Positions 10,926 to 22,480 of a stretch of 64,000 nt of DNA are shown one piece after another. The stretch is from contig NC_062975.1 in the NCBI RefSeq assembly GCF_023078275.1, positions 248,001-312,000 of the forward strand, given 5' to 3'. The stretch comes from Leguminivora glycinivorella (Eukaryota; Arthropoda; Insecta; Lepidoptera; Tortricidae). Below the pieces are notes generated by a model. The model ran no database searches. It was not told where the DNA came from and worked only from the letters and a program-made list of their open reading frames with translations. The position numbers and the translations under genes are program-made. Numbering within the stretch: the stretch's first letter is position 1; the number at the start of each line of letters is the position of its first letter.

Positions 10926-13412
10926 GGGTATTGTACTTTAGTGCCCTGAAAAATATGAGGGTTCTTCTTTCTTTTGTAACCTTTTTGGACACAGAACCCT
11001 AAAAATAAGTACTTAATAACTCAAACGGCTGCCTTGGCTACTAGATAATGTAATCCTTTTCTTGATATTATTGGCTACACATAGAGAGTCAGTTTATGTT
11101 TAGAAATAAACTAACCACGACAGATATAGTTTCTCGGTATCGGACCAATTTGTGCAACGCGTTGCTGCGCGGGCGCACCGCTGTACATTCCTGTAAAAAA
11201 CGGCCGTTCCATGAATCTAGTGGCTTGGGCTTTTTGCCTTGGGATAGATACCTGGCCACGCCCCTGAGTGCACAGTTCTTTCATTGTTAGCTATTAACTG
11301 TACTAATGTTATGGTTTAATAAGTGCATTGGGGTAAATTTTAAGTTTATTGAAGTATATTTTTTATGAATGAAGCCAATTTGACTTACCTGTAATATGAC
11401 ACCTTTTAAATCAGATTCAGCAGCCTAGCGCGAACATTTTTGCAATTGATACACTGGCTAATAATAATAAAATATGTGTACGAGTATGTTTACTTTAGCG
11501 TGCTTTAACAGAAAAAAAAAATCATTTTGGTGACAGGTTATGTACCAGGATAATTTTGAATTTGGCAAAGACATGCCAAACTTTTAGTAAGTAAGTACTT
11601 TCGCTTTCTATTCTAAAACAACAGTAATCAAGATTCCTTAGTAAGTAAGTACGTTGCAGTAACGTAATCGGTGCAACATTATTATGCTAATAATTTTGTA
11701 AATTGCTGTCATTTAACGAACTCAACTTCAAATTACCTACCACAACACCTTACCTAATGTATATGTATGGATGTTTAATCAATACACAATAAACCGAAAC
11801 CACCCACAGTTTACCCACCACTTTGAAAATCTATTAAATACATTCTTCTTTACTTGCTAAAAAAAGATAATAAAAAAAGCAATAAAAAGCGAATCATCCA
11901 CACAAGCATAGCTGCTCAGAGCGCGGCTGCAGCTGCTGTATTACTGCACCCTTGAATTTGAGCATTATTTCATTTTTAATTGCACATGGAATGCTGGGCT
12001 TTATTCGACATGCATACAATTTCAAGGCATTTCAAAATCAACATCGCGTGTTGATTCTATCAAGTCCTGTGTTTGTAACTTTCTTTAATGCTTACGGTTG
12101 GGCTTGTGATTTGAATTGAATTAACCATATTTTTTAATTATTATTAAAACATAACCTATAAGAAAATAAATATGAGGAAAAATATGTATGTAAATTCATA
12201 TAAAACACATACAACTTTCTTTTATTACTATATTACCTACGGTTTGATTTGGTTGTCACGTTTCACGTATTTTGACGATTGCTAATATTATGGAGCGTAT
12301 AATAATACACTCCATAGCTAAGGTTTAATCTTGACAGGTGATTAATTGACTATATCAATTCGAAGAGTCACAATTCTTGCAACATCAACGCAAAATAAAC
12401 ACAAAACATCGGTTTTGGCATATCGCAGTCATGTCGAATAGAGCCCTTGAAATGGACCTGCTCGATTTACCCACTCTTCCCCTCGTAAAGATATACTATT
12501 AAATTGTAAACAAAGGGGTGTTTCGGCTATTGATGATATTTGAGAAGCAAACAGTATTACATAAGCGTTAGCGGTCTCGGAAATTTGTTTGTTAAATATA
12601 AGTGTTATTTTATTTAAGAGGATAGGGGCCACTCAGAAATTATTGTACCTACAATGTATTTAGCACTTAATACCTATTCGTCGTTTCCTTTCAGAAGTGT
12701 GGATGCTGCGTTTTCTACAATGTTATTGTAGAAAATAAATAGAAAAACATAGTAGAACATGTTTTGCCTCCTATCGCGTAAAAATAAACAGGGAGAAAAG
12801 TAGGAATACCTGCTACCTGCGTGTGAAATAGCAGTCGTGCCCTATCGTTTTAATAATCATTAAATATTTTTTTAATACCTATTTACTTACGCGTATATTT
12901 TCCATACATCTCATGAAAGCTAGTTACATCAAATATGTATATTTTATATCTTTAGGCGTGTAAGTAGGTATAGGTATGTTGCTTTTTCTTTAACTATGCG
13001 TTTCTGAACTGTGCGTTTCAAAATAAAAATACATTTACTACGGATAAGTATTTAATATTATTCTGTGCATGGCGTTTCGTGTGGTATGTGCGCTACGAAC
13101 AAAAAATAATTATTTTATGATAAATAGTATTGCTTTGAGCGGATATTTAATTTATTTCATAACAGAGTTTTGTCTACTTCTGATTTAAAATTGCGTAGTC
13201 TAATATGTATGTACTTATAGTTTAAATTGATCGCCAGTCGAGATTAATTAATATACAGTTATAAGTGACGTATCTTAATGTTCGAATCGGACCGAGTGTC
13301 AAAGTTATTGCATAAGTTTTATCGCTAGTTATTACCGTAAATACCGCTAAATAATAACATAACAACGGTTTAACACCTTAGTTTCGTATTCAAGTAACTG
13401 TTTAGCCGAGCA
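10926..13412. other. No gene recognised
   Basis: 10960-11005 is a right-end fragment ending 'cagaaccctaaaaat'. At 11325 there is one end of the 'tgcattggggtaa' family. About 11900-12080 ('gcggctgcagctgctg', 'ttaattgcacatgg') is repeat-free. The rest is AT-rich, with nothing recognisable. Confidence 0.4.
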
Positions 13413-13605
13413 ACAGCAAGGCCCGTGATTTACAGCTACGGTTTAGGTCGTAAGCCGTAACTCCGGCGGTGCCGGTGTCGCCGCGATAAGGCCCACATGC
13501 ACTTATTATGCACATTCTGTTCACAAGCGAATGTCTTTTTTACGGTACGTTTATAGGAGGTAAACGGGCAAATGTGTCGCCTCGCCTGATTGTAAGCAAT
13601 TAATA
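13413..13605. repeat. Diverged interspersed repeat, copy 1
   Basis: Shares 'gtgatttaca', 'gtcgtaactccg', 'cggtgtcg' and 'gtaagcaat' in the same order with 14045-14215, and the last part with the 1421-1500 family. Confidence 0.5.
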
Positions 13606-13607
13606 CC

Positions 13608-13739
13608 ATAGGGTACACTCGCCTCATTCGGTGACACGCTTAACTCGGTGATAAAAGCTTTGAAGCACTATTCCAGAAGATGATTTTTGGTTGTTTCACC
13701 GAATTAGGCGTGTCACCTAATAAGGCAAGTTTACCCTAT
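13608..13739. mobile_element. MITE with diverged ~45-bp inverted arms
   Basis: Left arm 'atagggtacactcgcctc...ggtgacacgcttaactcggtg' pairs with right arm 'caccgaattaggcgtgtcacc...aagtttaccctat', with ~15-20% mismatch and a ~40-nt loop. No ORF. Confidence 0.7.
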
Positions 13740-13809
13740 CTCGCAATCTATTACTTATATTATCAATAAAGATAAGAAGATAAGCACCTTTCGTGTTTTT
13801 AGTTTTGCA

Positions 13810-13960
13810 AAAGTTATTTATTTATTTAAACTTTATTTCACAATTGAAAAAAAAGTACAAATGGCGGACTTAATGCCTTAAGGCATTCTCTACCAGTCAA
13901 CCATAGGGCCAAACAGAAATTCGCGAATGTAGGTGCAGTGAGAAAAATAAATTTAGAAAG
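13810..13960 (-). mobile_element. LINE 3' end fragment
   Basis: Contains 'aagtacaaatggcggact' and 'ttaaggcattctctacc', which recur together at 62398-62480. Together with the 'tttatttatttaaacttta' start, this looks like the reverse complement of a LINE 3' UTR with its AT-rich tail. No coding sequence remains. Confidence 0.5.
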
Positions 13961-14044
13961 CATGACAACTAAGCAATATTATTCACAATCAGTATAATAC
14001 ATAAATAATACGTTCATATCATTAATACACATATACTTACACAG

Positions 14045-14215
14045 TTAGGCTTGTGATTTACAACTCACAGTGTTGGTCGTAACTCCGACGGCGGTGTCGT
14101 GGTGATAAGCCTTGAATGCATTCCTTTACGCAGCATTTTGCTCATAGGTATGAGCTAAATGAGCAAACAAGAGGCACGATGGTAAGCAATTTCCGTCGCC
14201 CAAGGACAGGTATCC
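14045..14215. repeat. Diverged interspersed repeat, copy 2
   Basis: Second copy of the 13413-13605 repeat, including 'ttggtcgtaactccgac' and 'gatggtaagcaatttccg'. Confidence 0.5.
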
Positions 14216-15670
14216 TCCTAAAAAAATTTTTTAAAGCGTAGCTGTAAAACGAAGAAATCCATATCCATAAAGAAATTACCTCTGTCTGTATATTGCCTAT
14301 TTAAGCTTAAACAACTGAATCAATCATAATTAAATTTGGTATGTAGATAGTAGATCCCGCACGGACGAAGTCGCGAAGAAATCTAATTGTAAATAGATAA
14401 GACTAAAAAGCCGGCTCGTTCAACTCATTACAGAACCAAACGATAACAAATTAGCACTTTACAATACTTACATTACAATACTAATGAGCATTCTAATTTG
14501 CCCGCAGTTTCTTGCGGCGGTTTTTCGAAAAGTCGGCGCCGACTGAAGTCGTGTTCTGCTCGGTGCTCACATGTTTTTGCTCGTGTTCATGTTATATTCA
14601 CATGAGAGTTTAGATTCCTTAATGTTCTGTTTGGATTTTTGACTTTTTTGAGCGCTGGTAGCGGTGTGAGCATGCGACTTTCAGGTTTCGGGCCCGCCGT
14701 CCGCATCAATGAGGTTTTCAGAACGAATATTATTTCAATCCATCTGTGGGACTACTATTTAGATTAAATAATTACCAAAATAACTTGAACGTAGGTATTT
14801 TATTTGACAAATCTAAAATCTAGAATAACATAAGTCAGTTTATGACAACGAGGTATAAAAATTATCTTAGCGGCCTGCGTTCGTAGGCGGAGGTACCTAA
14901 GCTAACCCAAGGATTCAAAAGAGGTTCGCCACACATCAATCAATCAATCAAAGTTTTATATGCAGATAAGTAACATGCATGCAAACATACTTAATTGATA
15001 TTTTACCAGCGTATTTTCGTTGAAGAAAACAGACCTCAAAATTCGCAAGGAAAATCCTGGATAGACTGTAAAGAAAAGAGTCATGATATGTATGGTGCCG
15101 TATGCATTATGTGATTCTACTCTTTCTGCACATACTTACTCCACATGACTGTCAGCTGAAATAGTCATCGTAATAATAACACATCAAACCGCTATAAAAA
15201 ATGGCATGATCAACAAGGATGTGGAAAATTTCATAAAACAAGTTGATAAATAATAACGATTCTTTTGCAATACTATCTTGTCCTCAAAATATTCCATAGT
15301 TTTCCTAAAACCTTGATCTGTCAGTCACGGATTGGTCAGCATAGATTCCAGTAGCCTTGTTCCGAGAACCGGCGCGCGCGCATCAATAATGGCGGCGTTC
15401 CCACGGCTCCGCTCCGAACTACCACCTATTTTTATAGATTTATAGAAAGGCGGCCTTTGGAGGCCTAAATCAAAAGGCACCGGCTAAAACAATGTCTCTT
15501 GGAAGAATGTGGACCCGTTTCCTGTTTCGGCGTTTCACTGGACAGTAAAAATTGTGAAACAAAAACATATAGTTACGCGAATAAAAAAAACAACTTATAT
15601 AATTCGCGAAAATTTTCGCGAATTTTGTAAAAAATCGATTCAGATAAGTATTTGTACAGTTTACTATATA
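14216..15670. other. No gene recognised
   Basis: AT-rich. A short (AATC)n run near 14937-14953 may be a LINE tail. A GC-rich patch lies at 15360-15420. No coding evidence. Confidence 0.4.
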
Positions 15671-15678
15671 ATTCAGGC

Positions 15679-15839
15679 CCCGTAGCCGAATGGCATTTCT
15701 ACGACGCCAAACGAAAACGAAACGCCGCGAAAGGTAGTCTGGCTCTGTCGCGCCAATACGCAAGAGCGATAGAGATAGATATTTACGAGCGTTTCGTTTC
15801 GTGAGCGTTTCGTGAGCGTTTGTGCATTCGGCTACGCAC
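15679..15839. mobile_element. MITE family B, complete copy
   Basis: Ends CGTAGCCGAATG (left) and its complement 'cattcggctacg' (right). The interior has 'ctggctctgtcgcgccaat' and 'agagcgatagaga', shared with copies at 20765-21008 and, partly, 1-70, 41373 and 61168. Non-coding; a 127-codon minus-strand open frame across it is incidental. Confidence 0.8.
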
Positions 15840-16448
15840 GCTGATGCGTCCAATGACGAGCCCTGTGATAGTGTAGGTTGGTAGGTAATTCAAGCTTTCT
15901 CCAAGTCGCTCATAATACTACCTAAGGCGTATTGAAAAGTTAGAGTATTTCAGAGACTCTGCAGAGTAGGTACTATATACTCTATCGCGCTTGTAAGTAG
16001 GTACCTTTTGTTTCTAGCAACTAATTAAAAAAAACATTTCACCCTTTATAAGTTACATCTCGTCACATTTTTTGGAGACAAAAAATAAGGCAATGAAATG
16101 AGTAGGATTCACCAACTCGCCATTATCCGTGTGAGATGTCCACGTTCTCTAAAATAAAACTGCTAAGCTTGAAACATAATTTCCATACAACAGAGTACAG
16201 ATTATCATCTGAGAGTGAGACAAAAAGCAATCGATCGAGTCGAGGGCAATTATAGAGACATCCGATATGAATCACGGCGCGATGCGGACAAAAACTCCAT
16301 ATTTCATATTTCTCTCCATTGCCGTGGATAGTATAGGTACCTATGAGTATGAATAGGTATCGTGTGGTGTATCATATCATAGACATATGTATCTTTTAAG
16401 ACGAAAGGGGATCGTCTTATGGCTCATGACTGCTTTTCCATTATCTAA
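15840..16448. other. No gene; possible conserved non-coding DNA
   Basis: 16130-16330 ('gcaatcgatcgagtcgagg', 'tcacggcgcgatgcgg') is repeat-free and more GC-balanced than its flanks. Nothing codes. Confidence 0.3.
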
Positions 16449-16486
16449 GGCCTGTGATACACATACTATTCATTCATATATATTCA

Positions 16487-16720
16487 TATAATCACGCCTG
16501 TATCCCATAAAAGGGTTGGCAGAGCACATAAACTACTAAGTTTCAGTGCCACTCTTGGCAAAAAGGGGTTGAAAGAAATCCGAATTGTGACATTGCAGTG
16601 ACAGGCTGCCAGCCTCTCGCCTACGCTACAATTTAACCCATATCCCACAGTCGACTTCTACGACACCCACGGGAAGAAAGGGGGTGGTGAAATTCTTAAC
16701 CCGTCACCACACATACTATA
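16487..16720. repeat. Repeat family C, copy 1
   Basis: Includes 'ataatcacgcctgtatccc', 'tttcagtgccactcttgg', 'gtgacattgcagtgacagg' and 'cgacttctacgacaccc'. Other copies are at 18500-18600, 40949-41075 (reverse) and 59636-59790. Confidence 0.75.
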
Positions 16721-16732
16721 TATAATGATATA

Positions 16733-16847
16733 CCTGTAGCTTGAACAACTGGCATGCCAGCCACATACATGATACATACTTGCATGGCAGTCCATACGCC
16801 AGTAATTTTATATGCGGTAGGCATATGCCAGTTAGGCAAGCTACAGG
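16733..16847. mobile_element. Small inverted-repeat element
   Basis: Ends 'cctgtagcttg...actggcat' and complement 'atgccagt...caagctacagg', 115 bp, nested in the larger GGCCTGTGAT element. Confidence 0.7.
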
Positions 16848-16976
16848 CACGTGAATCACAGGCCTAAACGTAGTTCTCTGTCTTCGTCTTCTCTCTAAAT
16901 CTCTAATATTAACTACCTACAGTCCCTTCAGAACATATTTTTCTATGAAATTTTACTTACATACATAAATATTATA

Positions 16977-17138
16977 CAGATGTACCTAGTGCGAAAAGAT
17001 TTGCCTTCGAATTGTTACGGAAACGTACGAACGTGTCATGCTATTTCAGTCATGTCAGTACAAGATGTACCGACATTGACTGAACTAGCATGACAAATAC
17101 GAACGTTTCCGAAGGAAACCCTTTTCGCACTACATCTG
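16977..17138. mobile_element. MITE family D, copy 2
   Basis: Ends CAGATGTA and TACATCTG. Inside, 'agtgcgaaaagatttgcc' and 'ggaaacccttttcgcact' are arms of an inverted repeat with a second inner inverted pair ('gtcagtacaagatgtac'). TA flanks both sides (16975-16976; 17139-17140), as in Tc1/mariner-type insertion. Confidence 0.85.
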
Positions 17139-17170
17139 TACCGGATATCCATGAATTTATTTAGTATGTA

Positions 17171-17304
17171 CAGTCAAGTGTAAAAATATGGGTGTACACA
17201 TGTTACTCAAAAATATGTCCCATAGCACCTTAGTCCGGTGTAATAAGAGCGTAGTACCATATTTTTGAGTCGACTTTTTCAATACTTATTTTTGCACTTG
17301 ACTG
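17171..17304. mobile_element. MITE, TA-flanked, CAGTCAAGTG ends
   Basis: Left 'cagtcaagtgtaaaaata' and right complement 'tatttttgcacttgactg'. TA on both sides (17169-17170; 17305-17306). 134 bp, no ORF. Confidence 0.8.
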
Positions 17305-17334
17305 TACCATGTAATTGACTACTTTTTGGCAGGG

Positions 17335-18283
17335 CAATAGTTATTTGTTTTACAAGGGGGCAAAGTAGTTGTTTAACTGCACGTGCCAATATGATACCCT
17401 AGCCAAGGGCGGCTCACTCCGCGATTCTATCGCCGCGCTACAAGTACATCCTGGCGGCCGCGAGTTCGCGGCCTACTCAGGGGTTGCGCGCGTTCTCACG
17501 GAATGCACGTTCGCACTTTCTATTGTTACTTTACGTCGCGAGGTTTTTAAAGCGATTTCCGCGTGTGGAATGGCTAATAATACTTAGTTAAATAGACATA
17601 TTGAATAAAATAAATACCATAAGACATTCTCACTCAGATCTACTACTGATTAAGTCCCACGGAAAAGTTCAATAAGGCTTGTGATGTTGGAACTTGAACA
17701 AAAATATATAAATACAGTATATATACCTAGAAAGTACACAAGACTTGAATGTAATAGTATTAATAGTATAACATTTTATGTGAGTATTAATTCGTTTGGA
17801 TCCATTGGTAACCCTATCACCGGACGCCGCGCACGTGCGGCTCGTTTCTTTGTAAGAATTTTGTAGGTATTTAAAAAGGCGGCATTTCGTGAACATCAAA
17901 GCAGTGGGCCTTCTGTACTTGTACTATTATATATTCTGTGCCCTAGCAAGCGAAAGATTCCAAAAAGTGGAATCTTGAGCGTTGCGAGGGTATCATAAGG
18001 CACGAAGGTTAAACAAACTTTGCCACCGAGTGAAACACAACATTTTTCACCACACCAACAAGAACAAAATACTGACTATAAAACATCAAACTAAATCAAA
18101 TCCATCAATTTATTCAATATTTATTATTCAAAATCATCATTTATAGGTAAAATCTAGCAGCCAGATTAAGACATCGAGTAAAAATTTGTATGAAATTACT
18201 TTGCCTCCATGTGGATAAAGTGCAATTTTGCTATCTGTTTTCGAATAGCAAAGAAAACCTTTACCAGTTGGTGTGGTGAAAAA
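17335..18283 (-). mobile_element. Family G2 element, interrupted copy
   Basis: Reads on the minus strand from 'ttttcaccacaccaactgg' (18283 end) to 'gcccccttgtaaaacaaat' (17335 end), matching the intact copy at 41696-42134. A 537-bp insertion at 17404-17940 splits it. The hairpin region near 17948-17990 has lost its central 'ccactcgct.cgctcg' part. No ORF. Confidence 0.8.
17404..17940. mobile_element. Unidentified 537-bp insertion with 7-bp duplication
   Basis: CCCTAGC occurs immediately left (17397-17403) and right (17941-17947), and the G2 element is continuous across the gap, so this is a clean insertion. It begins GC-rich ('caagggcggctcactccgc'), contains 'gcggccgcgagttcgcggcc', becomes AT-rich and ends 'ttctgtacttgtactatt...attctgtg'. 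It lacks obvious terminal inverted repeats, and its 72-codon open frame shows no motif. The first ~75 bp resemble weak pol III A and B boxes, so a SINE is possible. I do not recognise the family. Confidence 0.6.
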
Positions 18284-18340
18284 TACTTTGTTAAGTTTCA
18301 TATTTTGTCATGCGAAGATTGCAAAGTGAACCTAACACTA

Positions 18341-18468
18341 AGTGCTTTTTCACATTATCCGATCCGATATCGGATGTCGGACTGACATCCCAAATATTTA
18401 CACCGCTATCTTTGAATTTTTCCTTTGAATTCCTTCCTACATTTGATCGGATAATGTGAAAATACACT
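18341..18468. mobile_element. MITE, CCGATATCGG family, copy 1
   Basis: Ends 'agtgctttttcacattatcc' and the complementary 'ggataatgtgaaaatacact', with the palindrome CCGATATCGG near the left end. Other members: 22481-23523 (broken), 42170-42285 and 48730-48868. No ORF. Confidence 0.8.
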
Positions 18469-18494
18469 AACACGTACTAACGGGGTTAATACAT

Positions 18495-18600
18495 ACATAC
18501 AATCATACAATCACGCCTGTGTCCCATGAAGGGGTAGGCAGAGCACATGAAACTACTCAGGTTTCAGTGCCACTCTTGGAAAATAAGGGGTTAATAGATT
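18495..18600. repeat. Repeat family C, copy 2
   Basis: Contains 'aatcacgcctgtgtccc', 'ggcagagcacatg' and 'tttcagtgccactcttgg'. Confidence 0.7.
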
Positions 18601-20045
18601 TACAGAATTTTGACTACCTACACAAATTCGATTGATTCGATTCCGTGATCTAGAAACAAAGACAGTATACACAGTAGACAGTGTCTTTCAAAAAAGTTTT
18701 ATACATACGTTACATTACATCTCAAGATCACGTAAGTAGGTACATTATGTTTGAGACAAGCATGGATCGTCGATATTCTCACCGCGGCATTGGTGGCTTG
18801 CGGCCAGCGTCCGCGCCAAATCTGTCCACTATGACGGCCATCTCGGCAACGCCGAGCATCTGCATGCCTCAGGTGACGGGGCATGTGATACGCTTGTTAT
18901 ATCTTTGCTTATTATACAATAAGCTAGCTGTTATGGCGCGAAAGGATAATTCTAGTTATTCTAGCTGTCGGGAATGTGACGCTAATTGTCGGCCGTCCTG
19001 AATATGCATACTGGGTGCATACCGTATGCTTATGAGACACGATTAATCTCAAGGACATACCTGTACTTATATCGTTTTAAATATACTGAACACTCGCATA
19101 ATGACCGGGTTACGAGTGCTAATAAGCTAGTAAAAGGTATTAGGTACTATCCTCGCTTAGATAATGAGCTAGTGCTGTCTGCATAATGCCTCACCAGTCC
19201 ACTGATTTCATTGTTCTGGCTGTAGAATCTAGTTTCCGTTCAGCTACAATTTTTTTGACACTGTCACTGTAACTCACTGGCTTTACAAAGTATTTGCGAT
19301 AGTATTTAGTAAAACGTTCCACTTTGTCGCTAACTACTTAACGATTTGCTTGTATCTTTATACAAATAAACTGACATAGCGTTGGCGGCTTTATTTTAAA
19401 CTTAGCAAACGATAAATTGGGACGTTTTACTAAATTCACTCACATTTATTTATGCAAGGTCTTTTTTTTATTTATTTTGAAAAAAACAACTCAAACTAAT
19501 TTTTTACATTAATAAAACTTGCCAAACTGTTACGTTTAGATTGGGTACTTACTACTTACGCGTAGGCTAAATAAATTAAATTAAATAAAAAAAAAAATTG
19601 TGCTGCGTAATGGAATAAAACGTAGGTTGGTACTTACGTATTTCTTAAGCAGTCCAAAAGTCTAAAAGTTATGGTAGAAGCCCAGGCAGGTTGTATGAAA
19701 TTCCTCGTGTTAATCGTCCTTTCTTTAAGATTTCTATAAGTACTTATTCATCCTTGGTAAGGTTCACCCAGCATCAACAAAAGATTACCCGACAATGGTT
19801 CGCGGATCAGCGGGCCGGGCCGCGCCAATATCGCGCGACATTACCTCGTTTGTTCCCCAATTTGAGCGTGAGCGCAGTAATGGAGAGGGGGCGAGCAAGG
19901 GGACGTCACCGCACCGCGGAAAACTAATAAAAGGCACATATTGCTTTAAAATCCAGTTATGCGTGCGAGTATGTGGATGTTGGGTGCTTGTAGGGAAATG
20001 GTTTTTGGGGGCCTTGACAAGTTGTAACAGAATTTTTTTGTCGGT
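18601..20045. other. No gene recognised
   Basis: A GC-rich segment at 18760-18890 and another at 19790-19925 ('cgcgccaatatcgcgcgac') stand out from AT-rich surroundings. Short overlapping open frames on both strands across these show no domain. I cannot assign either to a gene. Confidence 0.35.
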
Positions 20046-20158
20046 GTATCTTGCTTCCAATTTTATCACTTATCTATGTCGATACCTACAGTATCCGTCA
20101 CGCTTTGGTCAAGTATGTCGGTGTGAGACTTGTGAGAGTGGATAAGTGATAAAAATTT
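20046..20158. mobile_element. MITE family E, diverged copy
   Basis: 'cttccaattttatcacttat' on the left and 'gtggataagtgataaaa' on the right form the inverted ends seen in the well-preserved copy at 46596-46727. The central 'atccgtcacgctttgg' is shared. Confidence 0.7.
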
Positions 20159-20764
20159 TACGTCAATATAAAAAGTCTAAGGATACCATCCCTACTTACT
20201 CTTTGAGATCCAGCTGAGGTTGAAAAAGTAAGAACCTCTACACCAGCCCTAATATGTATTAAGTAATAATCGTCCTGTACCTATAGGTAGGTATAGGATG
20301 ATTAGTCCTATTTTTACTAATTTAATTTAATTTATTTATTCAATTCAGACAACAAATGGTCCAAGAAATGTGTTAGTTAAGTCGCTTATTTTCTATGTTA
20401 GTAACAAACTTAAACAAGTAATATTTAATAATTAATAATTAAAAGTGACTAAGGTATTATCTACAACAAAAATCGTTTAGCATAATGTGGATACAAAATG
20501 AAGCCATTGCGAAGAATATCGCACCAGTCGCATCAAAACCAGTTCCAAGTCAAACAAAATTGTTAAATGAGAATCGGCCACTTGATTTCGTTTGTTCTAG
20601 GTAAGGCAAGCTTCTCCGAAGTGTCCTCGTGAGCTTCCTCGTGGTTCGCAGAACGGCGCAGGCGCACAGTAAATCTGTCCAGAGAGTCTAGCCGAGGGTT
20701 CGCGGAAAGATGCTTCAACCATAGCGGTTCAACGTGGCGTAAGCCGAAATGACAATCGTCCAGG
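20159..20764. other. No gene; possible LINE tail
   Basis: 20320-20420 ('aatttaatttatttattcaa') resembles an AT-rich LINE tail. The rest is unremarkable. Confidence 0.35.
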
Positions 20765-21008
20765 GTTAGCCGAATGCACAAACGCTCACGAAACGAAACG
20801 CTCGTAGATATCTATCTCTATCGCTCGTGCATATTGACGCGACAGAGCCAGACTACCTTTCGCGGCATTTCGTTTCCGTATCGCATCGCAGAAATGCCAT
20901 TCGGCTAAGCACCTGGTCTGGCTCTGTCGCGCCAATACGGAAGAGCGATAGAGATACTAGCTATCGATAACGATATTATCTCGAGAGTTTATGCATTTGG
21001 CTACATAC
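20765..21008. mobile_element. MITE family B, one full and one half copy
   Basis: 20765-20910 is bounded by 'ttagccgaatgcacaaacgc' and 'atgccattcggctaa'. A second half-copy follows from 20913 ('ggtctggctctgtcgcgcc') to 'gcatttggctac' near 21004. This suggests one copy landed in or next to another. Confidence 0.75.
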
Positions 21009-22023
21009 CCTAGACGTTAAAACTAGAAATTTAATAATCAACCGAACAAGTCTGCCGTTGCTGAGCATTTACCTATTGCCTAATCACTGATTAATCTTAA
21101 ATTAGTAATTTCTACAGGTTAGTAAACGAGCTTAAAAAGCCATTGAAATAAAATAAATAACAAAATTATATTTACAAGAATCGAATGTTCAAGAGTCAAT
21201 CCCATAGACATTCTATTTAAGTATTTATTTATAGCCATCACCGCTATATTTAACCAACAAAGTATAATGGTTCCAAACAAAAACCCGGGCGGGACACAAT
21301 TAGACAAGTATCGTACAAGCTCCCTTCAATCGGAGACAATAAAACGAAGAGGGCCATTAATAAAGCTAAAAAGAGCTCCTAAACAAGGCATAATTTAGAG
21401 CCAGTGAGCGGCGGCCGAGAATAAAACGGTGACGCGGTTGAAAACTTCAGTGGTTACCGCTTGCCGCTTCCTTACTTACTTATTGTCACATTGTTCAGAA
21501 AAGTTACCGAATAATGTAGGGGAAATGAGATTTTATGTCGAGCTACGAAATATTTTCTTTTGATTGTTAGTGTGCAAAATCAGACTGTCGCTGAAAACTT
21601 TATTTTAGGTAGATATGCTAAGGCATTTGAGTTTAAATAATACATACATTAATCTAGATATAATTCACGATATTTTTTAAAATAACAATACGCGTCTAAG
21701 GTCTTGTCTGTTCTTCAGTTTGGCGGAAAGTGTAACTGATAAGTTGTATAATTTTCCTAAATATTTTTTTTTGGTTTCTGTACCAAAAAAGTGCAAAAGG
21801 AACTTTTATGATGTTTTTAATCTAAAATGATCTTAGTTCAATTTCGATTAATTGTATGGTAGCAGATATTTATTATCGCGCTTGATAACTTCCTCACTAT
21901 AAGTAGTTATCGACAGACAACTTCACTGAATGCTGGTAGACTCTATCCCATCGCAGGAAGGCCCAAGAAAGGCGAGTGGTCACTCGACAGTGTCAACGAT
22001 GGTAAAGTTTATTCAGTGGCTGA
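21009..22023. other. No gene recognised
   Basis: 21310-21480 ('ggccattaataaagctaa', 'gagcggcggccgagaataaa') is repeat-free and could be conserved non-coding DNA. 21760-21830 has a fragment resembling 'ggttccgtaccaaaa' repeats. No coding. Confidence 0.35.
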
Positions 22024-22480
22024 TTCTCGTATAGAGTTTGCATTATCCGACGGATTTTTAATATTCGAATAATTCGGATAATACAATTTTTATTATTCGA
22101 ATATTCGAATAATTCGGATAATTTCGGATAATTTATTAAAGGGAACAAAATTAATGTTACAGGTGCGTATAAGCATGGAATTGATAACGGCTGAGATAGA
22201 TGAGCGCCATAATGCGAAATTTACCTACATTTTTATTTATTTTTTGCGTAAATCAGCAAACTGTAGAAATTAAAACATGCCTAGCTCTCTATCTTTAGTT
22301 CTATGACTAGAATCTTGCAATCAGATAGTGAGCTGTTGATATAAGACAGTTAGTAGTAGTGATTAGTTAGGTGTTAGGTATAACGAGAAGTTTTTCTGAC
22401 AACACCTTTACCTTGGAAATGGATGGTAGAGAGGATGGCTTCTGTAGAGTGGAACGTGAGACAACATCATTGGATATGAT

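Larger units (their letters stand above)
16449..16864. mobile_element. Composite element with GGCCTGTGAT ends
   Basis: Outer inverted ends GGCCTGTGATACAC (16449) and its near-complement 'gtgaatcacaggcc' (16851-16864), 14 bp with one mismatch. Inside lie a family C repeat (16487-16720) and a smaller inverted element (16733-16847), so this is a nested structure. No ORF. Confidence 0.65.

Noticed and set aside
15470..15853. 127-codon minus-strand ORF
   Set aside because: About 40% lies in a family B MITE; no recognisable domain.
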